A stretch of DNA of 64,000 bases from JADJPG01 sp964491875. Lineage in GTDB: Bacteria; Verrucomicrobiota; Verrucomicrobiia; Limisphaerales; JADJPG01. Both the position numbers and the translations under genes were made by a program. Where the stretch lies: NCBI GenBank assembly GCA_964491875.1, contig CAZBIC010000034.1, positions 18,648-82,647 of the forward strand, written 5' to 3'. Every line of letters begins with the position of its first letter. The first letter of the stretch is position 1. Under the pieces are notes generated by a model. That model saw only the letters and a program-made list of their open reading frames with translations. It was not told the origin of the DNA and ran no database searches. Shown here piece by piece: positions 33,970-42,762 of the stretch.

Positions 33970-34656
33970 ATGACAACCGGGCGTGGGCGCGGGGAGTTGT
34001 CGCTGCTGAGTTTCCCGTTCGCGATGCCCCGCAGTTTGCGCGTGCTGGCGCGTCTGGCGTCGTGTGTTGTTTTGCTCGGTGCGTTGGGCGCGGAAGCCGG
34101 GAACGGCTCGCTCTGGAAGCCCGGCACTTCGCGCTCGATGTTCGCGGACAAACGCGCGCGCGCGGTCGGGGATATCCTCACCGTGCTGGTGCAGGAGAGC
34201 AACAGCGCCTCGAAGGAGAACAGCACCAAGACCTCGAAGTCCTCGAGCGTCGATGCGGGACTCGACACGATTTTCTACAGCCCGGCGGTGAGCAAGCTAT
34301 TCACGAAGGGTGGCGAAATGCCGGCAATGAAATTCGGTGGATCGCAGAGTTTCGATGGCAGCGGAAAGATCAATAACTCCGAGCAGATTACGGCGCGCAT
34401 CGCCGTGCGCGTTGTCGATGTGCAGCCGAACGGCAACCTGATCATCGAAGGCCGGCGCGAGACGATTGTTGGAGCCGAGAAACAGGAGGCCATTCTCCGC
34501 GGCATCATCCGCAGTGAGGACATCGCGGCGAACAATACGGTGTTGAGCTACAACATCACGGACGCGTCCATCAAGTTCACCGGCAAGGGCACCATCACCG
34601 ACAACCAGCGCAAGGGCTGGCTGCATCGGGTGTGGGAGAAGGTGACGCCGTTCTGA
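33970..34656 (+). CDS. flgH: Flagellar L-ring protein FlgH
   Basis: FlgH forms the outer-membrane L ring. The family blocks are present: GSLWKPGTSRSMFADKRARA, VGDILTVLVQESNSASKENS, ITARIAVRVVDVQPNGNLII, GIIRSEDIAANNTVLSYNIT and the C-terminal GWLHRVWEKVTPF. The ATG at 33970 follows GGTGGGA and gives 228 residues with a signal sequence ending GALGAEA. An in-frame ATG at 33892 would overlap flgA, and one at 34024 would start directly at the signal sequence. A classical lipobox is not convincing, unlike enteric FlgH lipoproteins. Confidence 0.92.
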   Translation: MTTGRGRGELSLLSFPFAMPRSLRVLARLASCVVLLGALGAEAGNGSLWKPGTSRSMFADKRARAVGDILTVLVQESNSASKENSTKTSKSSSVDAGLDTIFYSPAVSKLFTKGGEMPAMKFGGSQSFDGSGKINNSEQITARIAVRVVDVQPNGNLIIEGRRETIVGAEKQEAILRGIIRSEDIAANNTVLSYNITDASIKFTGKGTITDNQRKGWLHRVWEKVTPF

Positions 34657-34681
34657 GACGCCGCGCAGGAACATTTCCCCA

Positions 34682-35815
34682 ATGAACCACATCGATCCAA
34701 ATATGAGTTCCCTTCGGCGGGTGTCCATCGTGGTCGCGGGATTTCTGGCGGTGATGTGGTTCAATCCGGGCTCCGCGTTCGCTTCCTCCCGCGTGAAGGA
34801 CCTCGCGATGGTGGCCGGCGCTCGGGACAACCAGCTCGTCGGCTACGGATTGATCACGGGCATCGCCGGTGACGGTGACAAGAATCCCGTCTATACGCTG
34901 CAGACCGTCGCGAACTTCCTCCAGAAGTTCGGCATGAATGTGCCGCCCGCCACGCTTTCCTCGAAGAATGTCGCGGCCGTGGTGGTTACTGCGGACATCG
35001 CCGCGTTTAAGAAGAACGGTTCGCGCCTGGATGTGACGGTGTCCTCGATTGGTGACGCGAAGACGCTGCAAGGCGGCATTTTGCTGCAGACTCCGCTGGT
35101 GGGACCGGATGGTGAAATTTACGCGCTGGCGCAAGGAGCGATCTCGCTCGGCGGCATCTCCGCTGGAAACGAAGGTGCGAGTGTGCAGAAGAACCATCCG
35201 ACGGTGGCGCAGATCGTTGGCGGTGCGCTGGTGGAACGCGAGATCCCTGCGGAGATTGTCCGGAACAACACGCTCGAGTTGCTCCTGCGCGAGCCAGACT
35301 TCACCTCGTCGGCGCGCTTGGCGACGGCGATTAACAAGGTGTTCACGAGCAGCAGTGAATCGGTTGATTCCACCACGGTGCGCGTGAAGATCCCGGATGG
35401 CTTGCAGAGTTCGGTGGTGGATTTTGTCGCGCGCGTGGAAGCCATCGAACTGGATCCGGACATGCCGGCGCGCATCATCATCAACGAGCGCACGGGAACG
35501 ATTGTCGCCACTTCACGCATCCGAATTGCCGCGTGCGCGGTATCTCACGGCAACATCACGATCACCATTGCCAATACGCTCGATGTTTCGCAGCCGCAGC
35601 CTTTCAGCCAGACAGGGACGACGGCGGTGACGCCGCGCACCGACACGACTGTCAACGAGCAGAAGGCATCGTTTGTGACCATTCCGGAATTGCCGACGAT
35701 TGAGAAGGTGGCGGCGAACCTGAATTCGCTCGGGGTGACTCCGCGCGACATGATGGCGATCTTTCAGGCGATGAAACAGGCGGGCGCATTGCACGCTGAA
35801 CTGATCATGCGTTGA
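34682..35815 (+). CDS. flgI: Flagellar P-ring protein FlgI
   Basis: FlgI forms the peptidoglycan-level P ring. The 377-residue product has a signal peptide ending near GSAFASS and the strongly conserved blocks RDNQLVGYGLITGIAGDGDK, NVAAVVVTADIAAFKKNGSR, DVTVSSIGDAKTLQGGILLQ and the C-terminal NSLGVTPRDMMAIFQAMKQA-GALHAEL. An in-frame ATG at 34703 is a possible alternative start. It is nearly contiguous with flgJ. Confidence 0.97.
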   Translation: MNHIDPNMSSLRRVSIVVAGFLAVMWFNPGSAFASSRVKDLAMVAGARDNQLVGYGLITGIAGDGDKNPVYTLQTVANFLQKFGMNVPPATLSSKNVAAVVVTADIAAFKKNGSRLDVTVSSIGDAKTLQGGILLQTPLVGPDGEIYALAQGAISLGGISAGNEGASVQKNHPTVAQIVGGALVEREIPAEIVRNNTLELLLREPDFTSSARLATAINKVFTSSSESVDSTTVRVKIPDGLQSSVVDFVARVEAIELDPDMPARIIINERTGTIVATSRIRIAACAVSHGNITITIANTLDVSQPQPFSQTGTTAVTPRTDTTVNEQKASFVTIPELPTIEKVAANLNSLGVTPRDMMAIFQAMKQAGALHAELIMR

Positions 35816-35816
35816 T

Positions 35817-36155
35817 ATGGATGTCCGACCTAAAACCGAAATCAATCGCACGCAGGCTGTCCCGCTGGAGCAGCTGGCGGACAACAAGTCGCTTTCGAAG
35901 TCGGAAAAGCTTGAGGAAGTGAGCCGGCAGTTCGAGGCGGTGTTGCTGCGGCAGATCCTCGGCTCCGCGCGCAAGACAGTTTTCAAATCCAAAGTGAACG
36001 AGGACTCGCTGTCTTCCGGGATCTACCAGGACATGGTGACCAGCCAGCTGGCGGACAGCATCAGCCAGAGCGGCAGCTTCGGGCTGGCGCGTGGTCTTCA
36101 ATCGCAATTGCAGCATCAATTGAAAGCCGATGTTCCGAAGCCGGATAAATCTTAA
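35817..36155 (+). CDS. flgJ: Rod-binding protein FlgJ, single-domain form
   Basis: Only the rod-scaffold (N-terminal) half of FlgJ is present: EEVSRQFEAVLLRQILGSAR, then YQDMVTSQLADSISQSGSFG and LARGLQSQL. The 112 residues lack the C-terminal muramidase domain of enteric FlgJ, so peptidoglycan penetration by the rod must rely on a separate hydrolase not seen in this window. It starts one base after the flgI stop. Confidence 0.93.
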   Translation: MDVRPKTEINRTQAVPLEQLADNKSLSKSEKLEEVSRQFEAVLLRQILGSARKTVFKSKVNEDSLSSGIYQDMVTSQLADSISQSGSFGLARGLQSQLQHQLKADVPKPDKS

Positions 36156-36156
36156 G

Positions 36157-36363
36157 ATGAGCGCAAGTTTTGCCAAAGCCGTGATGCCCCGGGTTCGCCG
36201 CGAGGGTGAATCCCGTGGGGAAGGGGACTGGGTGTTGGGCTGGATCTACCCCGAGAACACCGAACAGCCGCCGGCGGCCGAGTTTGAATCACCGGTGGTC
36301 TCCGTGCGCGAAGCGGGCGAGGCCGCGACGGCGCCGCCTGTGGCTGACGATATTTCACACTGA
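36157..36363 (+). CDS. Small 68-residue ORF between flgJ and flgN
   Basis: The reading frame begins one base after the flgJ stop and ends seven bases before flgN, which fits tight operon packing. The product is polar, with an Arg/Gly-rich start (PRVRREGESRGEGDWVLGWI) and an acidic Ala/Pro tail. No family was recognised. It could resemble small anti-sigma factors such as FlgM in size and position near flgN, but the FlgM helical motif was not recognised. Coding status is plausible, not certain. Confidence 0.5.
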   Translation: MSASFAKAVMPRVRREGESRGEGDWVLGWIYPENTEQPPAAEFESPVVSVREAGEAATAPPVADDISH

Positions 36364-36370
36364 ACAGTCC

Positions 36371-36868
36371 ATGACTGAACCACTAGAGAAACTGATTGCC
36401 GCGCTGCGCGAGGAGTTGCAGCACTACGGCGAAATGCTGGCGTTGCTGGAGCAGCAGCAACAACACGCGATCAACCGGGCTGCCGACGAGATGCTGGTGG
36501 CAACCACCGCGGTGCAGAATCAGGCGCAGGTCATTCAAGCCGCGCGCCGCGATCGCGAAAAATGCCAGCGAGACTTGGCTCGCGATCTGGCGATTCTGGA
36601 ATCGTCGACCTTTGTGGAGATTGCCGGATTGCTGCCGGCGGCTTACCGGCCCTTGGTCGAATCGCTGGTCGACGAGAACAATTCCCTTCTCCAGCGGGTC
36701 CAGCAGAAGGCCCGTCAGAACCATCTTTTGTTGAGCCGCTCAGTCGAGCTGATGCAGCAGTTCATGAGCATGTTCCTGCCGGCGCGTGAAACTCAGGTTT
36801 ACAACGGCCACGGGAATCGGGAATCGCACGTCTTGCCCACACCGCCCCTCTACGAGGCGGTCGGATAA
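36371..36868 (+). CDS. flgN: Flagellar export chaperone FlgN
   Basis: FlgN keeps the hook-filament junction proteins FlgK and FlgL export-competent. The 165-residue helical product has the FlgN pattern: LEKLIAALREELQHYGEMLA, LLEQQQQHAINRAADEM, and VDENNSLLQRVQQKARQNHL followed by LLSRSVELMQQFMSMF. Its place immediately before flgK and flgL matches its clients. The ATG at 36371 is used; longer in-frame starts overlap the preceding small ORF. Confidence 0.9.
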   Translation: MTEPLEKLIAALREELQHYGEMLALLEQQQQHAINRAADEMLVATTAVQNQAQVIQAARRDREKCQRDLARDLAILESSTFVEIAGLLPAAYRPLVESLVDENNSLLQRVQQKARQNHLLLSRSVELMQQFMSMFLPARETQVYNGHGNRESHVLPTPPLYEAVG

Positions 36869-36888
36869 GCCGATATAAAGGAAGTAAT

Positions 36889-38319
36889 ATGCTCGGACTC
36901 TTCGGCACTCTCAGTCTCGCGAACCGCTCGTTGCAAACGCAACGCAACGGCACGGAAGTCGCGGGGCACAATCTGGCCAACGTCAACACGCCGGGCTATG
37001 CACGGCAGCGCGTGGCCATTGAGACGTCGCTGACCATTCCGTCCGACATGGGGCCGCAGGGGACGGGCGCGGACGCGGTCGGAATTTACCAGCTGCGTGA
37101 CGCGTTGATCGATCGACAGATCGTCAACGAGACGAGTGTTCGCGGTGCCTACGAAAGCCGTCAGCGGGCGTTGCAATTCGGACAGGCAGCACTCGGCCAG
37201 CAGATTGATCGTCAGGCGACTGGCGCGGAAGGCGCGGCCGCGGCGAGCGGAGTTGGCGGCCAGCACGGCATTGCGGAAAACATGTCGGAGATGTTCAACG
37301 CGATGCAGAGTCTTTCGACGAACCCGACGTCGATCTCCGAGCGCCAGGTGCTGCTCATCAAGGCGGAGAGCCTCGCGACGCAGTTCAATCAGGTGTCGAC
37401 TCGGCTCGATGACCTGCGGACGTCGCTGAGTGAATCGCTGAGCAGCGATGTGGAGCAGGCCAACATCGCGCTCGGGGACATCGCTAAATTGAACGAACAG
37501 ATCATCGCGGCGGAGTTGGGAACGACTGCGAAGGCGAATGACCTGCGCGACATCCGCCAGAAACGTCTCGAAGATCTGGCGGCGCTGGTGAAGGTGGAAA
37601 CCACCACGAACACCAACGGGAGCATCGACATTGCGATCGATGGTGTGACGTTGGTGTCCGGCCCGAATCTGGACGACACGCTGGAAACCTACGATGCGGG
37701 TGGCGGACAGTTTCTCGTTCGCACGGCGACGGGAGGGACGGCGTTGAATCTCACTGGCGGCTCCATGCAGGGAACCATCGATGCGCGGGATACGGATCTT
37801 CAACTGATCCAGACGCAGCTCGACACACTGGCCAGCACGTTGATCAGCGAGGTGAACGCGGTGCATGCGGGAGGCTTTGGCCTGGGTGGAACGTCGGGCG
37901 CGGCATTTTTTAACGGAACGGATGCGTCGGACATCGCGGTGAACACGGCGTTGACGGCGGATCCGACGCTGCTTCAGGCGAGCGGAGTTTCCGGGGCGGT
38001 GGGCGACAACACGGTAATTCGAGAGATGGCCCAGCTCGCGGACAAGGCGCACGCGGGGCTTAATGGAGAGACATTTCTGGAGAGTTACGGCCAGACCGTA
38101 ACGGCGTTGGGTCAGGCGTTGAACGGAACGAACACCCAGCTGGCCAACCAGCAGATCGTTGAGAGCATGCTCCTGCGGCAACGCGATTCGGTGAGCGGCG
38201 TTTCGCTCGACGAGGAGATGACGGATCTCATCAAGTTTCAACGCGGCTTCGAGGCCTCCGCGAAATTGATCACCACGATCGATGAAATGCTGGAGACGGT
38301 GATTAACCTGAAACGTTGA
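36889..38319 (+). CDS. flgK: Hook-filament junction protein FlgK
   Basis: FlgK is the first hook-associated protein. The 476-residue product has the N-terminal motif GTEVAGHNLANVNTPGYARQ (about residues 24-43) and the C-terminal block SGVSLDEEMTDLIKFQRGFE, ASAKLITTIDEMLETVINLK. The central region has the coiled LSSDVEQANIALGDIAKLNE segment and variable beta domains. A good AAAGGAAG ribosome binding site precedes the ATG. It is followed by flgL. Confidence 0.96.
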   Translation: MLGLFGTLSLANRSLQTQRNGTEVAGHNLANVNTPGYARQRVAIETSLTIPSDMGPQGTGADAVGIYQLRDALIDRQIVNETSVRGAYESRQRALQFGQAALGQQIDRQATGAEGAAAASGVGGQHGIAENMSEMFNAMQSLSTNPTSISERQVLLIKAESLATQFNQVSTRLDDLRTSLSESLSSDVEQANIALGDIAKLNEQIIAAELGTTAKANDLRDIRQKRLEDLAALVKVETTTNTNGSIDIAIDGVTLVSGPNLDDTLETYDAGGGQFLVRTATGGTALNLTGGSMQGTIDARDTDLQLIQTQLDTLASTLISEVNAVHAGGFGLGGTSGAAFFNGTDASDIAVNTALTADPTLLQASGVSGAVGDNTVIREMAQLADKAHAGLNGETFLESYGQTVTALGQALNGTNTQLANQQIVESMLLRQRDSVSGVSLDEEMTDLIKFQRGFEASAKLITTIDEMLETVINLKR

Positions 38320-38370
38320 AGTAATGGAATGAATCCCTAATGCGCCGTCGGTGAACGGACGCCAAGCATC

Positions 38371-39306
38371 ATGCGTGTCACAGCCAATACTTTCCCCAAC
38401 AGCCTGCTGAACCAGTTGACGTCGCTCAGCCAGCGGCAGAACAAATTGCAGAACCAGGCGGCGACGGGCCAGCTGGTGCAATTGCCGGAGGATGATCCGG
38501 TGGCGATGCGGCGGGTTCTCGACATGCAGGCCGAGGCGAAGTCCGTGGGCCAATACCAGCGTAACATCGACCGCCATCAGGAGCTGGCCACCGCGAGCTT
38601 TAATTCAATCAAGGCGTTGAAGAACGTTTCGGATCGCGTGCGCGAAATCTCGATCTCCGCGGATGGCTTGAAGTCGCAGGACGAGCTCAACTTGTACGCG
38701 AAGGAAGTCACGGAATTGATCAAGACGGCGGTGCAGGCGGCGAACACCAAGAATCGGGGCGACTACATTTTCTCGGGCACGTTGAGCGATCAGGCGCCCT
38801 TTCAGTTGACGGAGGACGCAAACGGAAATGTCACAGCGGTGACGTATAACGGCAACACCAGCCTGGCGGAGAGCGAGATTGCCTCCGGCATCACCTTGAG
38901 CGCGCAAAGCATCGGCGAGAACACCAGCGGCAGCGGTCCGCGCGGCTTGGTCACCGACAGCCGGGTGGGCGCCGATTTCTTCAACCATCTCATCGCGCTG
39001 CAGGACAACTTGCTGGCCGGCGATATCGCCACCATTGAATCGACGGACCGTGTGAATCTCGGCCGCGACGAGGATAACTTCCTGTATCACATCGGAACGA
39101 ACGGAGCGATTCAGTCGCGCTTGGAAGCGACGGACACCATCGCCACGAATCGAACCGATACGCTCGAAGTGCTGGTCTCGAATGAAGTGGATGCCGATCT
39201 GGCGCAAACTCTGGTTCGCCTCAATCAGACGCAAACGGCTTACTCGGCGGCGCTGCAAAGCGCCGGCAAGATCCTCGGCAGCTCGCTGCTCGATTACCTG
39301 CGCTAG
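38371..39306 (+). CDS. flgL: Hook-filament junction protein FlgL
   Basis: FlgL is the second hook-associated protein and a flagellin homologue. The 311-residue product has the expected opening (TANTFPNSLLNQLTSLSQRQ, NKLQNQAATGQLVQLPEDDP, VAMRRVLDMQ) and C-terminal coiled region (VLVSNEVDADLAQTLVRLNQ, TQTAYSAALQSAGKILGSSL). It ends the flagellar genes in this window; flagellin, fliD and fliS are not present. Confidence 0.95.
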   Translation: MRVTANTFPNSLLNQLTSLSQRQNKLQNQAATGQLVQLPEDDPVAMRRVLDMQAEAKSVGQYQRNIDRHQELATASFNSIKALKNVSDRVREISISADGLKSQDELNLYAKEVTELIKTAVQAANTKNRGDYIFSGTLSDQAPFQLTEDANGNVTAVTYNGNTSLAESEIASGITLSAQSIGENTSGSGPRGLVTDSRVGADFFNHLIALQDNLLAGDIATIESTDRVNLGRDEDNFLYHIGTNGAIQSRLEATDTIATNRTDTLEVLVSNEVDADLAQTLVRLNQTQTAYSAALQSAGKILGSSLLDYLR

Positions 39307-39390
39307 TCGGGCTCAGTAGTTCGATTGCTCTCGGCCTCACAATCTCTCCCTCGACTCCCTCCCGTTGCATCGCTAAGGTAACGGCGCATT

Positions 39391-40593
39391 ATGAGCGCCA
39401 TTGCCACAGAGTCGTTGCCGGATGCCCGCGGACACTTCGGAGCCTACGGGGGCCGGTTTGTGCCGGAGACGTTGATGCATCCGTTGCTGCAGCTGGAGGA
39501 GGAGTACTTCCGCGCCCAGCACGATCCGGAGTTTCAACGGGAGTTGAATTACTACCTGCGCGAATTCTGCGGGCGTCCCACACCGCTTTATTTTGCCGAG
39601 CGCCTCACTCGTGAACTCGGCGGGCCGAAGGTTTACCTCAAGCGCGAAGATCTGCTTCACACCGGCGCTCACAAGATCAACAACGCGATGGGCCAGATCC
39701 TTCTCGCGAAGCGCATGGGCAAGACACGCATCATCGCCGAGACGGGCGCGGGCCAGCACGGCGTGGCGACGGCGACGGTCAGCGCGATGTTCGGCATGAA
39801 GTGCGTGATCTACATGGGCGAGGTCGACTGCGCGCGCCAGGCGCTGAACGTCTATCGCATGAAGATGCTGGGCGCGGAGGTGATCCCGGTAACCGCCGGT
39901 CAGAAGACGCTCAAGGAAGCGGTGAACGAAGCGATGCGCGACTGGGTGACCAATGTTCGCAGCACGCACTACATCCTTGGCACCGCCTACGGCGCGCATC
40001 CGTATCCGCTGATGGTCCGGAATTTCCAACGCGTGATCGGGGATGAAGCGCGGCGGCAGATTCTGGAGAAGGAAGAACGGTTGCCGAACCTGCTCATCGC
40101 CTGCGTCGGCGGCGGCTCGAATGCGATCGGGCTTTTCTATCCGTTCCTTAACGATGCGTCGGTGAAGATGCTGGGTGTCGAAGCGGGGGGCGAAGGCATC
40201 AAGCCGGAGAAACATGCGGCCCGCTTTCAAGGTGGCTCGCTCGGCGTGCTGCAGGGAACGCAGTCCTACATTTTGCAGGATGAGTTCGGGCAGATTCAGC
40301 TGACCCACAGCGTTTCCGCCGGACTCGACTACGCGGCGGTGGGGCCTGAGCACGCGTGGTTACGCGACCAGAATCGCGTGGAGTATTCCTACGCGACCGA
40401 TGAGCAGGCGCTGAACGCCTTCATGAAGCTGGCGCGTTTGGAGGGCATCATTCCTGCGCTCGAAAGCTCCCATGCGGTGGCAGCGTTGATCGAGCGCGCA
40501 CCGAAGATGTCCAAGGAGGATTTGGTGATCGTCAATTTGTCCGGTCGCGGCGACAAGGACGTGAGCCAGGTGGCGAACTTGGTGAAGCTGTAG
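39391..40593 (+). CDS. trpB: Tryptophan synthase beta chain
   Basis: TrpB condenses indole and serine to tryptophan with pyridoxal phosphate. The 400-residue product has the family opening GHFGAYGGRFVPETLMHPLL, the PLP lysine K95 in HTGAHKINNAMGQ, the glycine loop ETGAGQHGVATAT and CVGGGSNAIGLF. It is the canonical TrpB1 type by length and motifs. No trpA, trpC or other trp gene flanks it, so it is an orphan between flgL and yicC. The 84-base gap before it contains no evident terminator. Confidence 0.97.
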   Translation: MSAIATESLPDARGHFGAYGGRFVPETLMHPLLQLEEEYFRAQHDPEFQRELNYYLREFCGRPTPLYFAERLTRELGGPKVYLKREDLLHTGAHKINNAMGQILLAKRMGKTRIIAETGAGQHGVATATVSAMFGMKCVIYMGEVDCARQALNVYRMKMLGAEVIPVTAGQKTLKEAVNEAMRDWVTNVRSTHYILGTAYGAHPYPLMVRNFQRVIGDEARRQILEKEERLPNLLIACVGGGSNAIGLFYPFLNDASVKMLGVEAGGEGIKPEKHAARFQGGSLGVLQGTQSYILQDEFGQIQLTHSVSAGLDYAAVGPEHAWLRDQNRVEYSYATDEQALNAFMKLARLEGIIPALESSHAVAALIERAPKMSKEDLVIVNLSGRGDKDVSQVANLVKL

Positions 40594-40659
40594 GCGTCTG
40601 CCGGGCTCGCAAAAAATCGTTCGCCTGCCGGGAACCGGATCTCCATACTGGCGCCGCGC

Positions 40660-41541
40660 ATGAAATCAATGACCGGCTATGGTTGGGGAGAATGTTCCCA
40701 GAGCGGTTTCAAGATCACCGTTGAGCTGAGCTCGGTGAATCGCAAGCAGAGCGAAATCTCCATCAACCTCCCCCGCGAGCTGGAAGTTTTGGAAGCCCAG
40801 GTTCGTGACGAGGTGAACCGCAAGATTGCGCGCGGCCGGTTGACGGCCCGGATTACCTTGCATGCGGGAGAAGGTCAGGAGTCATCGCGCGTTCGCGTCA
40901 ACTCAACGCTTGCCAAGGCCTACGCGCGCGCGCTGCGCCAGCTGGCAAAGGATTTGAACATCAAGGACGACCTGTCGCTGGACCACCTGGTTCGTGCGCC
41001 GGGTGTTCTGGAAACCAACGACGAGGTGGGCGACGCCGAGGCGTTCTGGCCGGCTGTGAGCAAGGCATTGCAGCAGGCGCTGACGATGCTGCTGAAGATG
41101 CGCACTCGCGAGGGAGCGAACCTGAAGAAGGATTTGTGCGACCGCGTCGGCACCATGCGGAAGGCGGTGGGCAGGGTGCGGAAGGAAGCCCCGATGGTGC
41201 AGAAGCGTTATCGCGACCAGCTCGTCGAGCGAATCAAGGGCGCGGGTTTGGAGGATTTGCAGATCGACGAGGAACGCCTGCTGAAGGAGGTCGTTTTCTT
41301 CGCCGACCGCTCCGACATTTCCGAGGAACTCACCCGGCTGCAGAGTCACTTCCAGCAGTTCGATGACTGCGTGAAGTCGGACGAGCCCGTGGGCCGGACG
41401 CTGGATTTTCTCGCGCAGGAAATGAACCGCGAGATCAACACGATCGGCTCGAAGGCGAATGACGGTGCGATTTCGCGCGAGGTCGTGGTGTTGAAGACCG
41501 AGTTGGAAAAATTCCGCGAACAAGCCCAGAATGTCGAATGA
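40660..41541 (+). CDS. yicC: YicC-family endoribonuclease
   Basis: YicC proteins are conserved endoribonucleases that act on structured or small RNAs. The 293-residue product begins MKSMTGYGWGE, the family signature, and continues with ITVELSSVNRKQSEISINLP, RGRLTARITLHAG, a DUF1732-type C-terminus (GRTLDFLAQEMNREINTIGS, KANDGAISREVVVLKTELEK). It overlaps gmk by four bases; a yicC-gmk pairing is common in bacteria. Confidence 0.95.
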   Translation: MKSMTGYGWGECSQSGFKITVELSSVNRKQSEISINLPRELEVLEAQVRDEVNRKIARGRLTARITLHAGEGQESSRVRVNSTLAKAYARALRQLAKDLNIKDDLSLDHLVRAPGVLETNDEVGDAEAFWPAVSKALQQALTMLLKMRTREGANLKKDLCDRVGTMRKAVGRVRKEAPMVQKRYRDQLVERIKGAGLEDLQIDEERLLKEVVFFADRSDISEELTRLQSHFQQFDDCVKSDEPVGRTLDFLAQEMNREINTIGSKANDGAISREVVVLKTELEKFREQAQNVE

Positions 41542-42227
41542 AGCCGGCCGCCAAGGAAGAGAATCGTCCTGCCGCTTCCGGTGGAGCGACCCAGAAGAAT
41601 ATGCCAGCCCTTCTCACCAGCCCGATGCTCGTCGTGATCTCGGCGCCGTCTGGCACGGGCAAGACTACCCTGTGCGAGCAGACGCTGGCGGCGCGGCCGA
41701 ACATGTCGCGCGCGATCACCTGCACGACGCGCGATCCGCGTGCGGGGGAGAAGGACGGCGTGGACTATTACTTTCTGGATGCGGGTGATTTCCTGAAGCG
41801 GGTTCAGGCTGGAAACTTTCTCGAACACGCGACGGTGTATGGCAACAGCTATGGCACGTTGAAGTCCGAGGTCTTGAGCAAGCTGCGCACGGGAAAGGAC
41901 GTCCTGTTGAATGTGGACGTCCAGGGCGCGGCGGCGATTCGGGCGCATGCTGAGGAAGATGTGGAGTTGCGGAATGCTCTGGTCACGGTGTTTCTCACGC
42001 CGCCGTCGATTGACATCCTGGAAACGCGTTTGAAGAAACGCGGGCAGGACTCGCCACAGACGATCGCCAAGCGCCTGGGTGTGGCGAAGCAGGAGATTTC
42101 GCAGTGGAAGAATTTTGATTACCTCATTGTCAGCTCCAGCATCGCGGAGGACGTGCGTCGGTTGCAGGCGATTTTGGATGCCGAGCAGATGAAGCACGGT
42201 CGTGCCCAGTTGCCTGCTTATGAGTAA
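41538..42227 (+). CDS. gmk: Guanylate kinase
   Basis: Gmk phosphorylates GMP to GDP. The P-loop is SAPSGTGKTT (about residues 35-44), followed by the GMP-binding region AITCTTRDPRAGEKDGVDYY and LEHATVYGNSYGTLK, then VLLNVDVQGAAAIR. The 229 residues include about 29 extra N-terminal residues; in-frame ATGs at 41601 and 41625 could be the real start, but the four-base overlap with yicC supports the first. coaC begins inside its last codons. Confidence 0.95.
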   Translation: MKPAAKEENRPAASGGATQKNMPALLTSPMLVVISAPSGTGKTTLCEQTLAARPNMSRAITCTTRDPRAGEKDGVDYYFLDAGDFLKRVQAGNFLEHATVYGNSYGTLKSEVLSKLRTGKDVLLNVDVQGAAAIRAHAEEDVELRNALVTVFLTPPSIDILETRLKKRGQDSPQTIAKRLGVAKQEISQWKNFDYLIVSSSIAEDVRRLQAILDAEQMKHGRAQLPAYE

Positions 42228-42762
42228 GACGATTGTCCTCGGGGTCACAGGCTCCATTGCCGCGCACAAGGCGGTCGATATCGCCAGCCTGCTGACGAAG
42301 GCCGGTCACAGCGTGCATGTGGTGATGACGAAGGATGCGCAACGGTTCATCACGCCGCTCCCGTTCAAGACGCTTTCGAGGCATCCGGTGGTCACGGATC
42401 TCTACGACGAAGAGGAAGGTTGGAAGCCGACGCACATCACGCTGGCGGATTCGGCGGACCTGCTGCTCGTTGCTCCAGCCACGGCGAATGTCATTGCGAA
42501 GATGGCGGCGGGCATCGCGGATGACGCGCTGACGTGCATTGCGCTGGCGATCAATCCGAATGCGAAGATTCTCATTGCACCGGCGATGAACGGCAAGATG
42601 TGGCAGCACCCGGCCACGCAGCAGAATGTGGCCACGTTGAAGAGTCGCGGCGTGCAGTTTGTCGGACCGGATTCGGGAATGCTGTCTTGCGGCTACGAAG
42701 GCGTCGGGCGTCTGGAGACGGTGGACGAAATCGTCCGCCGGACCAGCGAGCTGCTAGGGTGA
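42220..42762 (+). CDS. coaC: Phosphopantothenoylcysteine decarboxylase (CoaC only)
   Basis: This flavoprotein decarboxylates phosphopantothenoylcysteine in coenzyme A synthesis. Its 180 residues contain GVTGSIAAHKAVDIASLL, the probable catalytic histidine in PTHITLADSADLLLVAPATA, the PAMNGKMW motif and the lid segment SGMLSCGYEGVGRL. The phosphopantothenate-cysteine ligase half (CoaB) of the usual Dfp fusion is missing, so ligase must be encoded elsewhere. The start at 42220 overlaps gmk by eight bases. The 3' end overlaps the convergent AsmA-like gene by nine bases. Confidence 0.92.
   Translation: MSKTIVLGVTGSIAAHKAVDIASLLTKAGHSVHVVMTKDAQRFITPLPFKTLSRHPVVTDLYDEEEGWKPTHITLADSADLLLVAPATANVIAKMAAGIADDALTCIALAINPNAKILIAPAMNGKMWQHPATQQNVATLKSRGVQFVGPDSGMLSCGYEGVGRLETVDEIVRRTSELLG

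Noticed and set aside
36868..36888. GCCGATATAA resembling a sigma-28 -10 box before flgK
   Set aside because: No TAAA-type -35 box at the right distance, and the sequence is also the end of flgN plus the flgK ribosome binding site.
36850..38577. Minus-strand open frame of about 575 codons over flgK
   Set aside because: It is an antisense shadow with Arg/His-rich translation; flgK on the plus strand is certain.
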